Shown in pieces: positions 32,155 through 41,269 of a stretch of DNA of 64,000 bases (position 1 is the first letter of the stretch; each line of letters begins with the position of its first letter). The notes under the pieces are model-generated. The model ran no database searches and was not told the origin of the DNA. It saw only the letters and a list, made by a program, of their open reading frames with translations. Origin of the DNA: an uncultured Lentisphaeraceae bacterium (GTDB lineage: Bacteria; Verrucomicrobiota; Kiritimatiellia; RFP12; DVOR01). The stretch lies in NCBI GenBank assembly GCA_949282555.1, contig CASDPK010000006.1, forward strand, positions 1-64,000, written 5' to 3'. Made by a program: the position numbers and the translations under genes.

Positions 32155-34578
32155 ATGATGAAGAAGAGCGTGCTTGTTGTTTCCTTGGTGTGCTTACTGG
32201 GGGCGCCGTGGTGTGCCGCGTCACCGGATCTGAGCGGGGATACTTGGCAATTGTCGTTGCGGAAGGATGGCACCATCGAGCAATTGGCGTGTTCGGGCTC
32301 GGTGAGGGAGGTTGTCCCGTTTGGCCGCCATCAAAAGCCGGGGCCGGTCTTTTACGTCAGTTATCAGCGGGACGATGCGCTGAGATCGGTGGTTCAGAAT
32401 CAGACGATTGGGGCGTGGAAGGCAAAGGGGAAGTTGTCGTTTGAAGCGCGCATTGACGATTTGCTTTGCACGTTGACCTATCGGTCGGTGGAGGGGCAGT
32501 TGGCGTTGGACGTGACGATCAAAAACGTTGGGGGAACGCTGGTGCAGCCGTTCAAAGCGGGGCTCAAGCTGGGGATCGACACGTACATGGACAAATATCC
32601 GGATTGGCTGGAGGCGTATTTCCCGACGTTGCTCAGAAACGAGAAGACGCATTTCTGGGGTTATTTGATGAGCCCAAAGGGAAAGCTTATCGTGCTTTCG
32701 TCTCCCGATCCGATCGCTTCTTGGAGTTTGGATTACAACAGCTCGCACAGCGCGGGGAATGAAAAGCGGAAGCCGTATTATTGGGGCGGACATCGTATCG
32801 AGGGCGTGAACATCGACTTTATCAATGCGTTGCCGTTGCCGTCACGGTGCCCGCAGGATTTGTATCAGCTGGGGCCGGGACAGGCGTTTTCGTGGCGTCT
32901 GTTCATCACGCCTGTCGCCGACATCGCCGAGATGCGGCAGGTCGTGCGGAAGAACACGCAGGCGCCGTTTTGGGAGATGCCGCAGACCTCGTTTGCCGTG
33001 GGGGAGAAGGTGCTGTTGGGCCTCTCTTCGGCGGAGAAGCCCATCGTCAAGCTGAATGGGCAGGAGGTGGATGTCGCGAAGGTGGGGGACGATGCTTGGC
33101 GTTTGGAATATGTGGCGCGGGAGCCGGGGCATTACACGTTGCAGGCGATCGCGAATGGGAAGGTGTCGGAGGCCATCGTCACGGTGCGCCATCCGTGGGA
33201 TTGGTATCTTGACCGGGCGCGGCGTGAGGCGGAGCGTTGCCCGCAGAAGGCGACGACGCACATTGAATCGTGGTATGGCTATGCGTCTGCGTTCATCGCG
33301 GCCAAATATCTGCCGGACGCGGAGATTGACAAGCGGCATTCGGAACGGTTTGATTATCTGTATGGCTTGCTCCACAAAGACGATGTGCCGCAGATCATCC
33401 CGTATCGGATACAGAACACCAGCGGAACGATTGACCTTCTTGTGCTGAAGTACAAGGCTTATGGGAACATTGACGATCTTGAGAAGGCCGCCCGCTTGGC
33501 GGATTGGTTGATTGCCAATGCGCAAAGGAACGATGGGTCGTTCCGCAATCATTTGAGCAAGAACAAGGATGAGCCCAAGGGCACACTCTATACGAGCGTG
33601 ATTTATGTGGCGAAAAGCGTCCTTGATTTGGCCTTGGTCGAAAAGGAGCTAGGGAAGGGCGATCAGCGTTGGGCGGAACGGTATCGGCGGCATTTTGATT
33701 CCGCGAAGCGTGCCATTGACCAGTTGGTTTCCCTCCATGGAAATGTCCAAACGGAGGGGGAAATGACCTACGAGGATGGGATGATTTCCTGCACCGCTCT
33801 GCAAATCGCCTATTTGGGATTGCAGGAAGAGGTGAAAGAATCCCGGCAAACCTATTTGGACGAGGCCTTGTACATTCTGCAGGGGCATGACTGCCTGGCG
33901 CAATTGCAGATCCCCGATGGCCGCCAACGTGGCGGGACCCATCGCTTTTGGGAGGCGCAGTACGATGTGCTGATGGTGCCGAACTTCATGAACTCCCCGC
34001 ATGGCTGGAGCGCGTGGAGAGGATACGCGACGTATTATTTGTACTTGTTGACGGGCAATGAGCGTTGGCTGTTGGAGAGTTACAACGCCGCCGGCGCGTT
34101 CGCCGAGCTGATCGACACGAAGACGGGGACGCTTAGGTGGGCTTTTTGCGCCAATCCGTTCGTGCCCGCACAAAGGGTCAGCCAGCCGCACCCAACCGCT
34201 CGTCTGGATGCGGTGACGCAATATCACCTCCAGCCTTTGGCGTACAAGACCAACCGTATCATCGTGGGCGAGCAATACATCGACATGATCAGCAATATGA
34301 TGTATTTCAACACGCAGGACAATGACGTTCATGAGGTGTTCAAGTTCATTGGTGAGGCATTCCTTCATCATGCGTTTGTGGTTGAGAGGGAAGACGGCAC
34401 GCTGAAAGGCTACAACTGCACCGTTACGAAGGAAGGGAACGTCCTTCGCGTGGAGCCCAAGGAAAAATTGGTCGACAGAATCCACTTCAACCTCAAGCAT
34501 GAAACGGAGACCGTCATCGTTCGTGACGGCAAAGAAAAGCGGTGTCGTGTCTCTGGGTTGCAATGGGTCGCACTCTAA
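32155..34578 (+). CDS. Secreted six-hairpin glycosidase-like protein
   Basis: 807 residues. A signal peptide (KKSVLVVSLVCLLGAPWCAA) precedes a beta-rich N-terminal part (about 25-260), a small Ig-like segment (about 285-345) and an alpha-toroid region (about 350-690) with repeated helices and aromatic/acidic residues (HIESWYGYASAFIAAKY, GTHRFWEAQYDVLMV). This is the architecture of (alpha/alpha)6 glycoside hydrolases or polysaccharide lyase-like proteins. The exact family and substrate cannot be named. Likely exported and acting on host or plant glycans. Starts ATGATG with AAGGAG upstream. Monocistronic. Confidence 0.65.
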   Translation: MMKKSVLVVSLVCLLGAPWCAASPDLSGDTWQLSLRKDGTIEQLACSGSVREVVPFGRHQKPGPVFYVSYQRDDALRSVVQNQTIGAWKAKGKLSFEARIDDLLCTLTYRSVEGQLALDVTIKNVGGTLVQPFKAGLKLGIDTYMDKYPDWLEAYFPTLLRNEKTHFWGYLMSPKGKLIVLSSPDPIASWSLDYNSSHSAGNEKRKPYYWGGHRIEGVNIDFINALPLPSRCPQDLYQLGPGQAFSWRLFITPVADIAEMRQVVRKNTQAPFWEMPQTSFAVGEKVLLGLSSAEKPIVKLNGQEVDVAKVGDDAWRLEYVAREPGHYTLQAIANGKVSEAIVTVRHPWDWYLDRARREAERCPQKATTHIESWYGYASAFIAAKYLPDAEIDKRHSERFDYLYGLLHKDDVPQIIPYRIQNTSGTIDLLVLKYKAYGNIDDLEKAARLADWLIANAQRNDGSFRNHLSKNKDEPKGTLYTSVIYVAKSVLDLALVEKELGKGDQRWAERYRRHFDSAKRAIDQLVSLHGNVQTEGEMTYEDGMISCTALQIAYLGLQEEVKESRQTYLDEALYILQGHDCLAQLQIPDGRQRGGTHRFWEAQYDVLMVPNFMNSPHGWSAWRGYATYYLYLLTGNERWLLESYNAAGAFAELIDTKTGTLRWAFCANPFVPAQRVSQPHPTARLDAVTQYHLQPLAYKTNRIIVGEQYIDMISNMMYFNTQDNDVHEVFKFIGEAFLHHAFVVEREDGTLKGYNCTVTKEGNVLRVEPKEKLVDRIHFNLKHETETVIVRDGKEKRCRVSGLQWVAL

Positions 34579-34756
34579 ACGAGAACACGGCCTATTTCCC
34601 GAAGGGCGCCATTCGGAGCACACGTCCTAACAGGCTTAATGTGTCTAGATCTTTTGCCCATCGTTGGATTTGGGGTGGGAGGCGACGGGATGGAAGAGCC
34701 CCTGCGGACAACTGTAGGCGGGCTGAGCGGATGGGTGCGTGTTGGCGCGCTGGGCG

Positions 34757-34765
34757 TGGTATAAT
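34757..34765 (+). promoter_or_regulatory. Extended -10 promoter of the thioredoxin-like pair
   Basis: TGG-TATAAT, a perfect extended -10, 25 bases before the start at 34791; no clear -35. Confidence 0.55.
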
Positions 34766-34790
34766 GGAAACCAACGAAAGGAATCCGACC

Positions 34791-35300
34791 ATGCGCCTGA
34801 TGTTGCTGTTTTCCGTTTTGGCCCTTGCGCTGACCTCCATCGCCGGGGAACGCCCTTACGCGCCCTCGACGATTCCCGGGAAGAAGTGGCAGGATGTGCA
34901 GTTCAAGGTGGTGAAGCCGAAGGGCGGGCATGATTTGCCAAAGGTGTTGGCCCAGGCGAAGGCGGAGGGGAAGTTCGTCTTTGTTCAGGTTGGGCGCGAG
35001 AATTGCACCAACACCATGCAGTTGTGGCATATGTTGGCCGATGGCCGCGTGGCGTTGCCCAAGACGTTCCTTTACGCCGACATCTCGGGGGACGATGAGG
35101 AGATGCGCCGGGCCTTCGATGAGCGCTTCACGATTGACGATGACGGCTTTTGGTTTCCTTATGTGGTGCTGGTGGCCCCGGATGGTTCCCAGCTGGCCTC
35201 CTGCTCCGGAAGGCACACGCCCGCGGAGTACAACGCGATGATCAAGAAGGCCGTGGACGATTACACCCATTTCCCTGCGCCGAACGCCTCGGCGCGTTGA
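34791..35300 (+). CDS. Secreted thioredoxin-fold protein lacking the second active-site Cys
   Basis: 169 residues with a signal peptide (MRLMLLFSVLALALTSIAG). The thioredoxin-like core has GRENCTNTMQLW where its downstream paralogue has GRENCTNCQKVW, so the CxxC motif is reduced to CxxT. It ends with VLVAPDGSQLASCSGRHTPAEYNAMIKKA. A redox role through a single Cys, or a non-redox binding role, is possible. The ATG at 34791 has AAAGGA upstream; an ATG at 34764 overlaps the -10 box and is unlikely. It lies 16 bases before its paralogue. Confidence 0.75.
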   Translation: MRLMLLFSVLALALTSIAGERPYAPSTIPGKKWQDVQFKVVKPKGGHDLPKVLAQAKAEGKFVFVQVGRENCTNTMQLWHMLADGRVALPKTFLYADISGDDEEMRRAFDERFTIDDDGFWFPYVVLVAPDGSQLASCSGRHTPAEYNAMIKKAVDDYTHFPAPNASAR

Positions 35301-35316
35301 ACGAAAGGAGAACGCC

Positions 35317-35808
35317 ATGATGTTGCGTCCCATGATGTTGATCTGCGCCGGCATCGTCGCCGCCGTGCTGTCTGCCGAGAAGGGGTTTGCCCCCTCGTTG
35401 GTGCCCACGCCCAAGGGGTGTGTGCAGATCGAAGTCAAGAAGCCCAAGGGCGAGCATGACTTGGAGAAGGCCATCGCACAGGCCAAGAAGGAGAAGAAGT
35501 TCCTCTTTGTGCAGTATGGCAGAGAGAACTGCACCAACTGCCAGAAGGTGTGGAATATGCTTGGCGATGGCCGCGTGAGCCTGCCCAAGGATTTCATCTA
35601 TGCCGACACCTCTTGCGACGATGAGGAGACGCGCAGCGTCTTCGATGCCACCTTCTCGGTGGAGGATGACGGGATGCTCTATCCCTACATCGTCATTATG
35701 GGGCCCGATGGGTCGCAGCTGGCCTTCAAGTCCGGTCTTGGCACGCCTAAGCAGTACAACGCCATGATCAAGAAGGCACGGGAGGACTTCGCCCTCCCGA
35801 TGCCCTGA
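35317..35808 (+). CDS. Secreted thioredoxin-fold protein with CxxC
   Basis: 163 residues, clearly a tandem-duplicate paralogue of the preceding gene (shared KPKGxHDL, GRENCTN, PKxFxYAD, YxxVxxxPDGSQLA). An N-terminal signal peptide is predicted (LMICAGIVAAVLSAEK). The active site CTNC is intact, so it may be a periplasmic thiol oxidoreductase. AAAGGAG precedes the start. Its stop overlaps the recQ start (TGATG), coupling it to recQ, an unexpected functional pairing. Confidence 0.78.
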   Translation: MMLRPMMLICAGIVAAVLSAEKGFAPSLVPTPKGCVQIEVKKPKGEHDLEKAIAQAKKEKKFLFVQYGRENCTNCQKVWNMLGDGRVSLPKDFIYADTSCDDEETRSVFDATFSVEDDGMLYPYIVIMGPDGSQLAFKSGLGTPKQYNAMIKKAREDFALPMP

Positions 35809-37913
35809 TGGAGGCGGTTGGCGAGGCTCTGCGGCGCTGGTTTGGCTTCACGGCGTTCCGGCCCGGGCAGGAGGCCGTGGTGCGCACCGTGTTGGCGGGG
35901 CGCGACGCGGTGGTCGTGATGCCTACGGGTTCGGGAAAGAGCCTCTGTTTCCAGTTGCCCGCGCTGATGTTGGAGGGGACCACGCTGGTGGTCTCCCCTC
36001 TGATTGCGTTGATGAAGGACCAAGTGGATGCGCTCCGGGCGCGGCGCATCCCGGCCACGTTCTTGAACTCCACGCTTTCTGCGGACGAGACCTCGCAACG
36101 GTTGGCCCAGTTGCGCATGGGGCACTACAAGTTGGTGTACGTGGCGCCGGAGCGCTTCCGGAATCCCCGTTTTTTGGATGCTTTGGCCGACACGCCGCTG
36201 GCGATGCTGGCGATTGATGAGGCGCATTGCATCAGCTCGTGGGGGCATGATTTCCGGCCGGATTATCTGCATCTTGGCGAGGTGGTGGGACGCTTGCCCG
36301 CGTCTGTCCGTCTCTTGGCCGTCACCGCCACGGCCACCGATGCCGTGCGGCAGGACATTGCCCAGCACTTGAGGCTGGGGCAGGGGGGACGCTCCGCCCC
36401 GGAGGTCTTCGTGACGGGGTTTGAGCGCCCCAACCTCGCCCTCAACGTCACCCGCGTGCGGACCCATGGCGAAAAGTTGGAGCGGCTGCTCCAGATTATC
36501 GAGTTTTTCCGCACGGGCATTGTTTATTGTTCCACGCGGCGGATGGTTGAGCGTGTTCAGGCCTTGTTGGCCGAGCATGGCGTCCGCGCCCTTGCCTACA
36601 ACGGCGCGATGGAGGATGCGGACCGGACGCACGTTCAAGACGCCTTCATGCGCCGCGAGGCCCCGGTGGTCGTGGCCACCAATGCCTTTGGCATGGGGGT
36701 GGATCGCCCGGATATCCGCTTTGTGGTGCACTGGGATGTGCCCGGCTCGCTGGAGGCTTACTATCAGGAGGTGGGGCGTGCGGGACGTGACGGGGCGTAT
36801 GCCTGGTGCGAACTCTTTTTCAACTATGCCGACGTGCGCACACAGGAGTTTTTCATTGAGTCGGCCAATCCGCCCGCCGAGCACGTCTATGAACTGTACG
36901 CCGCCATCCGCAACGCCTGTGCGCAGGGAGAGGGTGGGGAGGCGACGCTGAGCCCTGAGGCGTGGGCCGAACGGGCCGGCATCAAATCGCCGCTTGCCGT
37001 GCGCAACCTTGTGGCGGTGTTCGAGCGCAACGGTCTCTTGCGCCGCGTTCGCCGTGTGGGGTCGCCGTATTCCACCATCACGGTGCCGGAGGGCAACGAC
37101 ATTCCCGCGCTCAAGCGCATTTGCGCCGCGCTTGCGCAGAAGGATGCGACGGACCGTGAGCGGTTGCGTGATTTGCTGGACTATGTGGATGCGCGCGGGT
37201 GCCGTCATCGGTTTCTGCTGGCGTACTTCGGCGAACGCACCGCCGCGCGTCCTTGCACCAAATGCGATGTGTGCCATCCCGTGCGTGCTTTCCCCGCGCG
37301 GTTGCCGCCGGATGAGACACGTCTCACGGAGATCCGAAAGGTGCTCTCGTGTGTGGCACGGCTTCACGGCAAGGGGACCTATGCCCTCGTGGCGGAGGTG
37401 TTGCGCGGGGAGGCGGAGGCGTCGTTCCGCAAGCTTTCGACCTTTGGTCTGTTGCCGGAGCGGTCGGCCGGGGCGATTGTGGCACTTTGTGAAGCGTTGG
37501 AGATGGATGGTTATCTGACGGGGATGCGGCTCACCGGCGCAGGTTATGATCTTGTGCTCGGCAAGGCGGAGCCTGTCCCGGTCGCCCAGTTCGGGCCGGG
37601 AGAGGCCAAGGGGACGGGAGCCTCCAAAACGGCCGTGGGAGTGTCGACGCCCCGCACGGCCGCGTCCGGCGATTCCCCGCGTCCGGTCTTGCGGGGTGGG
37701 TTGGCCACGGCGCTTCGGGCGTGGGTGCGTGAGGAGGCAGAACGCCGCGCGTTGCCGGCGTATTATGTCTTGCAGAGCAAAACCGTGACCGAGATCGCCC
37801 GCAAGCGGCCGACGTCGTTTGACGAGCTCGCGCTTATTCCCGGCCTTGGGGAGGCCCGTCTGGCGAAGTATGGCGAGGCAATCCTTGAGATTGTGGCGCA
37901 GTACATGGGCTGA
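35808..37913 (+). CDS. recQ: ATP-dependent DNA helicase RecQ
   Basis: 701 residues. Superfamily-2 motifs: FRPGQ (motif 0), MPTGSGKSLCFQ (I), DEAHCISSWGHDFRP (II and aromatic loop), TATATD, VYCSTRR, NAFGMGVDRPDIR and QEVGRAGRDG (VI). A RecQ-C zinc-binding region (CRHRFLLAYFGE...CTKCDVC) and winged helix follow, and a C-terminal HRDC-like domain (about 615-701, ARKRPTSFDELALIPGLGEARLAKYG). It unwinds recombination and replication intermediates. A low-complexity linker (about 585-615) separates the winged helix from HRDC. Translationally coupled to the upstream thioredoxin-like gene. Confidence 0.95.
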   Translation: MEAVGEALRRWFGFTAFRPGQEAVVRTVLAGRDAVVVMPTGSGKSLCFQLPALMLEGTTLVVSPLIALMKDQVDALRARRIPATFLNSTLSADETSQRLAQLRMGHYKLVYVAPERFRNPRFLDALADTPLAMLAIDEAHCISSWGHDFRPDYLHLGEVVGRLPASVRLLAVTATATDAVRQDIAQHLRLGQGGRSAPEVFVTGFERPNLALNVTRVRTHGEKLERLLQIIEFFRTGIVYCSTRRMVERVQALLAEHGVRALAYNGAMEDADRTHVQDAFMRREAPVVVATNAFGMGVDRPDIRFVVHWDVPGSLEAYYQEVGRAGRDGAYAWCELFFNYADVRTQEFFIESANPPAEHVYELYAAIRNACAQGEGGEATLSPEAWAERAGIKSPLAVRNLVAVFERNGLLRRVRRVGSPYSTITVPEGNDIPALKRICAALAQKDATDRERLRDLLDYVDARGCRHRFLLAYFGERTAARPCTKCDVCHPVRAFPARLPPDETRLTEIRKVLSCVARLHGKGTYALVAEVLRGEAEASFRKLSTFGLLPERSAGAIVALCEALEMDGYLTGMRLTGAGYDLVLGKAEPVPVAQFGPGEAKGTGASKTAVGVSTPRTAASGDSPRPVLRGGLATALRAWVREEAERRALPAYYVLQSKTVTEIARKRPTSFDELALIPGLGEARLAKYGEAILEIVAQYMG

Positions 37914-37928
37914 ATGGACGCTTGGCTT

Positions 37929-37950
37929 CCGCAAGCGGGGGCGCTTGCGG
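37929..37950 (+). terminator. Hairpin after recQ
   Basis: Perfect 9-bp arms CCGCAAGCG/CGCTTGCGG around GGGG, 16 bases after the recQ stop. There is no T run, so it is terminator-like or an insulator before the next promoter. Confidence 0.5.
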
Positions 37951-37954
37951 GCTG

Positions 37955-37963
37955 TGTTATACT
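37955..37963 (+). promoter_or_regulatory. Extended -10 promoter, possibly giving a leaderless mRNA
   Basis: TGT-TATACT ends only seven bases before the ATG at 37971. Transcription would start at or next to the initiation codon, leaving no room for a ribosome-binding site. Confidence 0.5.
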
Positions 37964-37970
37964 TCTGCCC

Positions 37971-38915
37971 ATGAAGCGGATTTTGTTGTTTTCGTGGATG
38001 GCATTGTCCGTCCTGTGCGCCTTTGGGGGGAAGGCCCCAGTTCCGGAGGCGGCTCTCCCTGTGCGCCATGCGGCGCAGATGGCTGAGCGGTTCCCCAAGG
38101 GCAATTCGTGGGAGAACGTTCCACCCGAGATCCTGCGCGAGTGGGTGTGGCCGCTGACCTCCCTTGGGGAGGATGAGGTGGATTGGTTCCCGGTGTTGGA
38201 GCCGTTGGCCCGGAAACTCACGCAGGGATGCGAGACGTCTTTGGCGGCGGCGCGGAAGCTCAATCGGGAACTGTGGGGACGCGTGGGCGTGATCTATTCC
38301 ACGAAGCGCGACAAGGCGAATCAGGACCCGCTCCACTCGATGCGCATTGGCATGGCTTCGTGTTCGGGGCTTTCGATCCTTTTGATCGACGCCTGCCGCA
38401 GTGTTGGCATCCCCGCGCGGCTCGTGGGGTGCCAATGGCGGGAGAAGCCGGGCAATCACTCGTGGGTGGAGGTGTTCAGCGGCGGACGTTGGTTTGCGCT
38501 GGGGGCCGCGGAGGATTGCGCGCCCGAGGCATTGTGGTTTTTGCCGGATGCCGCGGCGGCGTTGGCCGATGAACCGCGCTATGCCATCTATGCCGCACGG
38601 GCGACGCTTTTGCCCGACGGAACGCGCTTTTACGGTTGGGGCGTGCCGGCGGAGAACGTGACGGCGCGTTATGTCGGGAAGGCGCGCCCGCGGGGTGTTC
38701 GGGTGCACATCGCCGCGGAGCGCGGCGGCGAGCGCGTGGCGGTGCCTTTTCGGGTCGAGGGAAAGACGTATGTCACGCCGGGGCCGTTGCAGGACATGAA
38801 CGATTACGCCACGGTGCTTTTCCCTTCCAATCAGGTGTTCACGTTGGAAATTGGGGGGCGGAAGGTGCGCCGTCGCGCGGAGCCCGGCGCGATTTACGTG
38901 GAGCAGCTCCCCTAA
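37971..38915 (+). CDS. Secreted transglutaminase-like (papain-fold) protein
   Basis: 314 residues. A signal peptide (MKRILLFSWMALSVLCAFG) precedes a transglutaminase-like core with the Cys segment MASCSGLSILLIDACRSVGIPARLVG and the His segment GNHSWVEVFSGGRWFALGAAED, consistent with a Cys-His-Asp triad. A beta-rich C-terminal part (about 225-314) may be a binding domain. Such proteins in PVC bacteria are probably secreted cysteine peptidases or transglutaminases. The start at 37971 is chosen over the 37914 frame because it creates the signal peptide. Confidence 0.8.
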   Translation: MKRILLFSWMALSVLCAFGGKAPVPEAALPVRHAAQMAERFPKGNSWENVPPEILREWVWPLTSLGEDEVDWFPVLEPLARKLTQGCETSLAAARKLNRELWGRVGVIYSTKRDKANQDPLHSMRIGMASCSGLSILLIDACRSVGIPARLVGCQWREKPGNHSWVEVFSGGRWFALGAAEDCAPEALWFLPDAAAALADEPRYAIYAARATLLPDGTRFYGWGVPAENVTARYVGKARPRGVRVHIAAERGGERVAVPFRVEGKTYVTPGPLQDMNDYATVLFPSNQVFTLEIGGRKVRRRAEPGAIYVEQLP

Positions 38916-38940
38916 TGGCTTATGCGTGCGGAGGTGACGG

Positions 38941-40275
38941 ATGGATGCGTCTTCTTCCAAGTTTGGTTTCACGCCCTGGAACGCCACGCGGTTCTTTGTG
39001 CCGCTGTGCCTTCAGGCGATGAGCCAATCGCTGACCTATCCGCTCGTGGGGGTGGTCGTGGCGCACGGCCCGGGCGGGCCGAAGGAGTTTTCCGCGTTCG
39101 CACAGGGATTCATGATCATGTTCCTGTTGGGCACGTTGGGCTATGGCCTTATCACCACCGGGATGGTGTATGCCAAGGATCGCATCGGTTATCTGCGCTT
39201 CATGCGGGTGAACACGTTGATCATGGTGATTGAAGCGCTCCTTCAGGGACTCTTGGCATTGCCGGTGGTGGCGCCGTTCGTCTTTGGGCGGTTGCTGGGA
39301 TTGGAGGGGGCGCAGTTGGAGATTGCACGGTGGTCGATGCTGTGCGGGCTCCCCGCGCAGATGGGCTTTATGTTGCGCAATGTGCCGCAGGTGGTGCTTT
39401 ACAACGATCACGCCACTGCGGTGGCCAACGCGGCCACCATTTTGCGCATTGTCATCACCGCGATGCTCTCCCCGCTCTTTTACACGCTGGGATTGGTGGG
39501 GTGGCAATGGGGATGCGTGTGCCTCACGGTGCCCGTTTTCATGGAGGCGGCCATGATGTGGCTGGTCGGGAGGCCCTATGTGCGCCGTTTGCCCATGAAA
39601 CTGCGGAACACGGAGAAGGTCACGGTCTCCAAGATCTTTTTGTTCAACATTCCGCTTTCCCTGGGCGGCTTCTTGCTGATGTTTGCGGTGTTCATGCTCA
39701 ATGCCATCATCAACCGAACGGAGGATGGCCCGGCGATGCTTGCCGTTCATCTCGTCGCGATTGGGTTGGTGAATCCGCTCTCTTACGGCGCCTTGCGGAA
39801 TCAGGCGGTCGCCATTGGATTCCCGCAACGGGATGTCTCGGATCAGCGGACGTTTCTCTTCGCTTTGGCTTCCGGGGTGTGCTTGAGTCTTCTGCTGCTG
39901 GTGTTGCTCATCCCGTCCGTGAGCCAGTGGTACTTCTGCCATGTGCAGAATCTTACGGAAGCCCAAGTGCCGCTTGCCCGGAATGCGCTTTGGATCGCCA
40001 TCCCCTTCCTCCTGTTTCAAGCGGTTCGTGGGCACGCGGAGGGATTGGCCGCGTATCGTCGTCGCCCCAATGCCGTGCTGGCGGGGCAGGCGATTTTCTT
40101 CGGCGTATTGGTGGCGGTGCTGATCGGTCTTTTCCACTTCCGCGCGCCGGGTTATCTGATGGGCATTGTGGCCTTGTGCTGTGCGTCGGCGGCCACGTTC
40201 GCGACGATTCGGCTGGGGCTGACGCTTGCCCGTATCGAGGACGCTCCGGAGTTTCCCAATGCCCCGAGAGTCTGA
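38941..40275 (+). CDS. Polytopic inner-membrane protein, MOP/MATE-like
   Basis: 444 residues with about 12 hydrophobic helices spread along the chain (for example LVGVVVAHG, GFMIMFLLGTLGYGLI, LGGFLLMFAVFMLNAII, AIFFGVLVAVLIGLFHF). Topology and motifs (FFVPLCLQAMSQSLTYPLVG, LRNVPQVVLYN) suggest the MATE/flippase superfamily, perhaps near ANK-type transporters; substrate unknown. Its 3' end overlaps the gluQ start by 17 bases. Confidence 0.65.
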   Translation: MDASSSKFGFTPWNATRFFVPLCLQAMSQSLTYPLVGVVVAHGPGGPKEFSAFAQGFMIMFLLGTLGYGLITTGMVYAKDRIGYLRFMRVNTLIMVIEALLQGLLALPVVAPFVFGRLLGLEGAQLEIARWSMLCGLPAQMGFMLRNVPQVVLYNDHATAVANAATILRIVITAMLSPLFYTLGLVGWQWGCVCLTVPVFMEAAMMWLVGRPYVRRLPMKLRNTEKVTVSKIFLFNIPLSLGGFLLMFAVFMLNAIINRTEDGPAMLAVHLVAIGLVNPLSYGALRNQAVAIGFPQRDVSDQRTFLFALASGVCLSLLLLVLLIPSVSQWYFCHVQNLTEAQVPLARNALWIAIPFLLFQAVRGHAEGLAAYRRRPNAVLAGQAIFFGVLVAVLIGLFHFRAPGYLMGIVALCCASAATFATIRLGLTLARIEDAPEFPNAPRV

Positions 40276-41269
40276 GGGATGCGGGGAGCGCCTCGCCGCG
40301 TCCTCGGCGGTGGTGGGGGTGCCTTCGGGGTGCCCTCCGGTTGGGCGCCTTGCGCCGTCGCCGACCGGGGCGTTGCATCTCGGCAATATTCGCACGTTCA
40401 TGGCGGCGTGGCTTCAAATGCGCGCCCTTGGGGGGACGGTGCGGCTGCGGATTGAGGATTTGGATCATCCCAAGCACAAGCCCGGCGCGGACGTGGCGCT
40501 GATGGAAGATCTCCGATGGCTTGGATTCGATTGGGATGGCCCGGTGGAGTGGCAGTCCCGCCGATTCCCGCGTTATGCCGAAGCCCTGAGTCGCCTTGCG
40601 CCCTTGCTTTATCCTTGCCATTGTTCCCGGGCGGACATTCAGGGGGCGCAGTCTGCCCCGCATCCTGGGGAGGTGTTGCGTTATCCGGGATTCTGCCGGA
40701 AGAACAAGGGAACGGCGCAGTGGACGCGCGAAGCGTCCGTTGCCGGGAACGCCGTAGCGCGTCCGGCCGCGTGGCGTTTGGCCTTGGGGCCAGAGGATGA
40801 TGGGCGCTTCACGGATGCGTTTGCCGGGCCGCAACGGCAGACCGCAGATGAGCTGACGGGGGATTTTGTTGTGGCGCGCGGGCAGATGCCCGCCTACGCC
40901 TTGGCGGTGGTGGTGGATGATGCGGAGATGGGGGTGACGGACGTGGTGCGGGGGGATGACATTTTGCCCGTGACGCCTTCCCAGCTTGTGCTTTATCGGC
41001 ACTTGGGGCTTGTCCCGCCCACGTTTTGGCATCTTCCCCTCGTCGTTGGGAAGGATGGGCTTCGCCTTGCCAAGCGCCATGGCGACACACGGGTGGCGGC
41101 TTATCGCGCGGCGGGGGTGACGCCGGGGCGGTTGCTCTCCGCGTTGGCGTGCTCTTGCGGATGGCTTGGGCCGGGAGAATCGGTGGAGGCGTTGGCCGAT
41201 TTGATCCCGCGCTTTTCCTTTGACACGATTCCCCATGAACCGTTTGTTTGGGAGGATGGATTGCTATGA
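40259..41269 (+). CDS. gluQ: Glutamyl-Q tRNA(Asp) synthetase
   Basis: 336 residues. Resembles the catalytic half of GluRS: APSPTGALHLGN carries the HIGH-like signature (HLGN, 40-43), and LRLAKRHGD (about 269-277) replaces KMSKS. The zinc ligands CHC...Y...C (YPCHCSR...YPGFCR) fit GluQ-RS, and no anticodon-binding domain follows. It glutamylates queuosine at position 34 of tRNA(Asp). The ATG at 40259 lies inside the preceding gene; an upstream TTG at 40226 is less likely. It overlaps the next gene by ATGA. Confidence 0.88.
   Translation: MPRESEGCGERLAASSAVVGVPSGCPPVGRLAPSPTGALHLGNIRTFMAAWLQMRALGGTVRLRIEDLDHPKHKPGADVALMEDLRWLGFDWDGPVEWQSRRFPRYAEALSRLAPLLYPCHCSRADIQGAQSAPHPGEVLRYPGFCRKNKGTAQWTREASVAGNAVARPAAWRLALGPEDDGRFTDAFAGPQRQTADELTGDFVVARGQMPAYALAVVVDDAEMGVTDVVRGDDILPVTPSQLVLYRHLGLVPPTFWHLPLVVGKDGLRLAKRHGDTRVAAYRAAGVTPGRLLSALACSCGWLGPGESVEALADLIPRFSFDTIPHEPFVWEDGLL

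Noticed and set aside
35685..38987. 1100-codon open frame on the minus strand opposite recQ and the transglutaminase-like gene
   Set aside because: Spans three real plus-strand genes, is very rich in Arg/His/Pro, and has no motifs; a GC-rich shadow.
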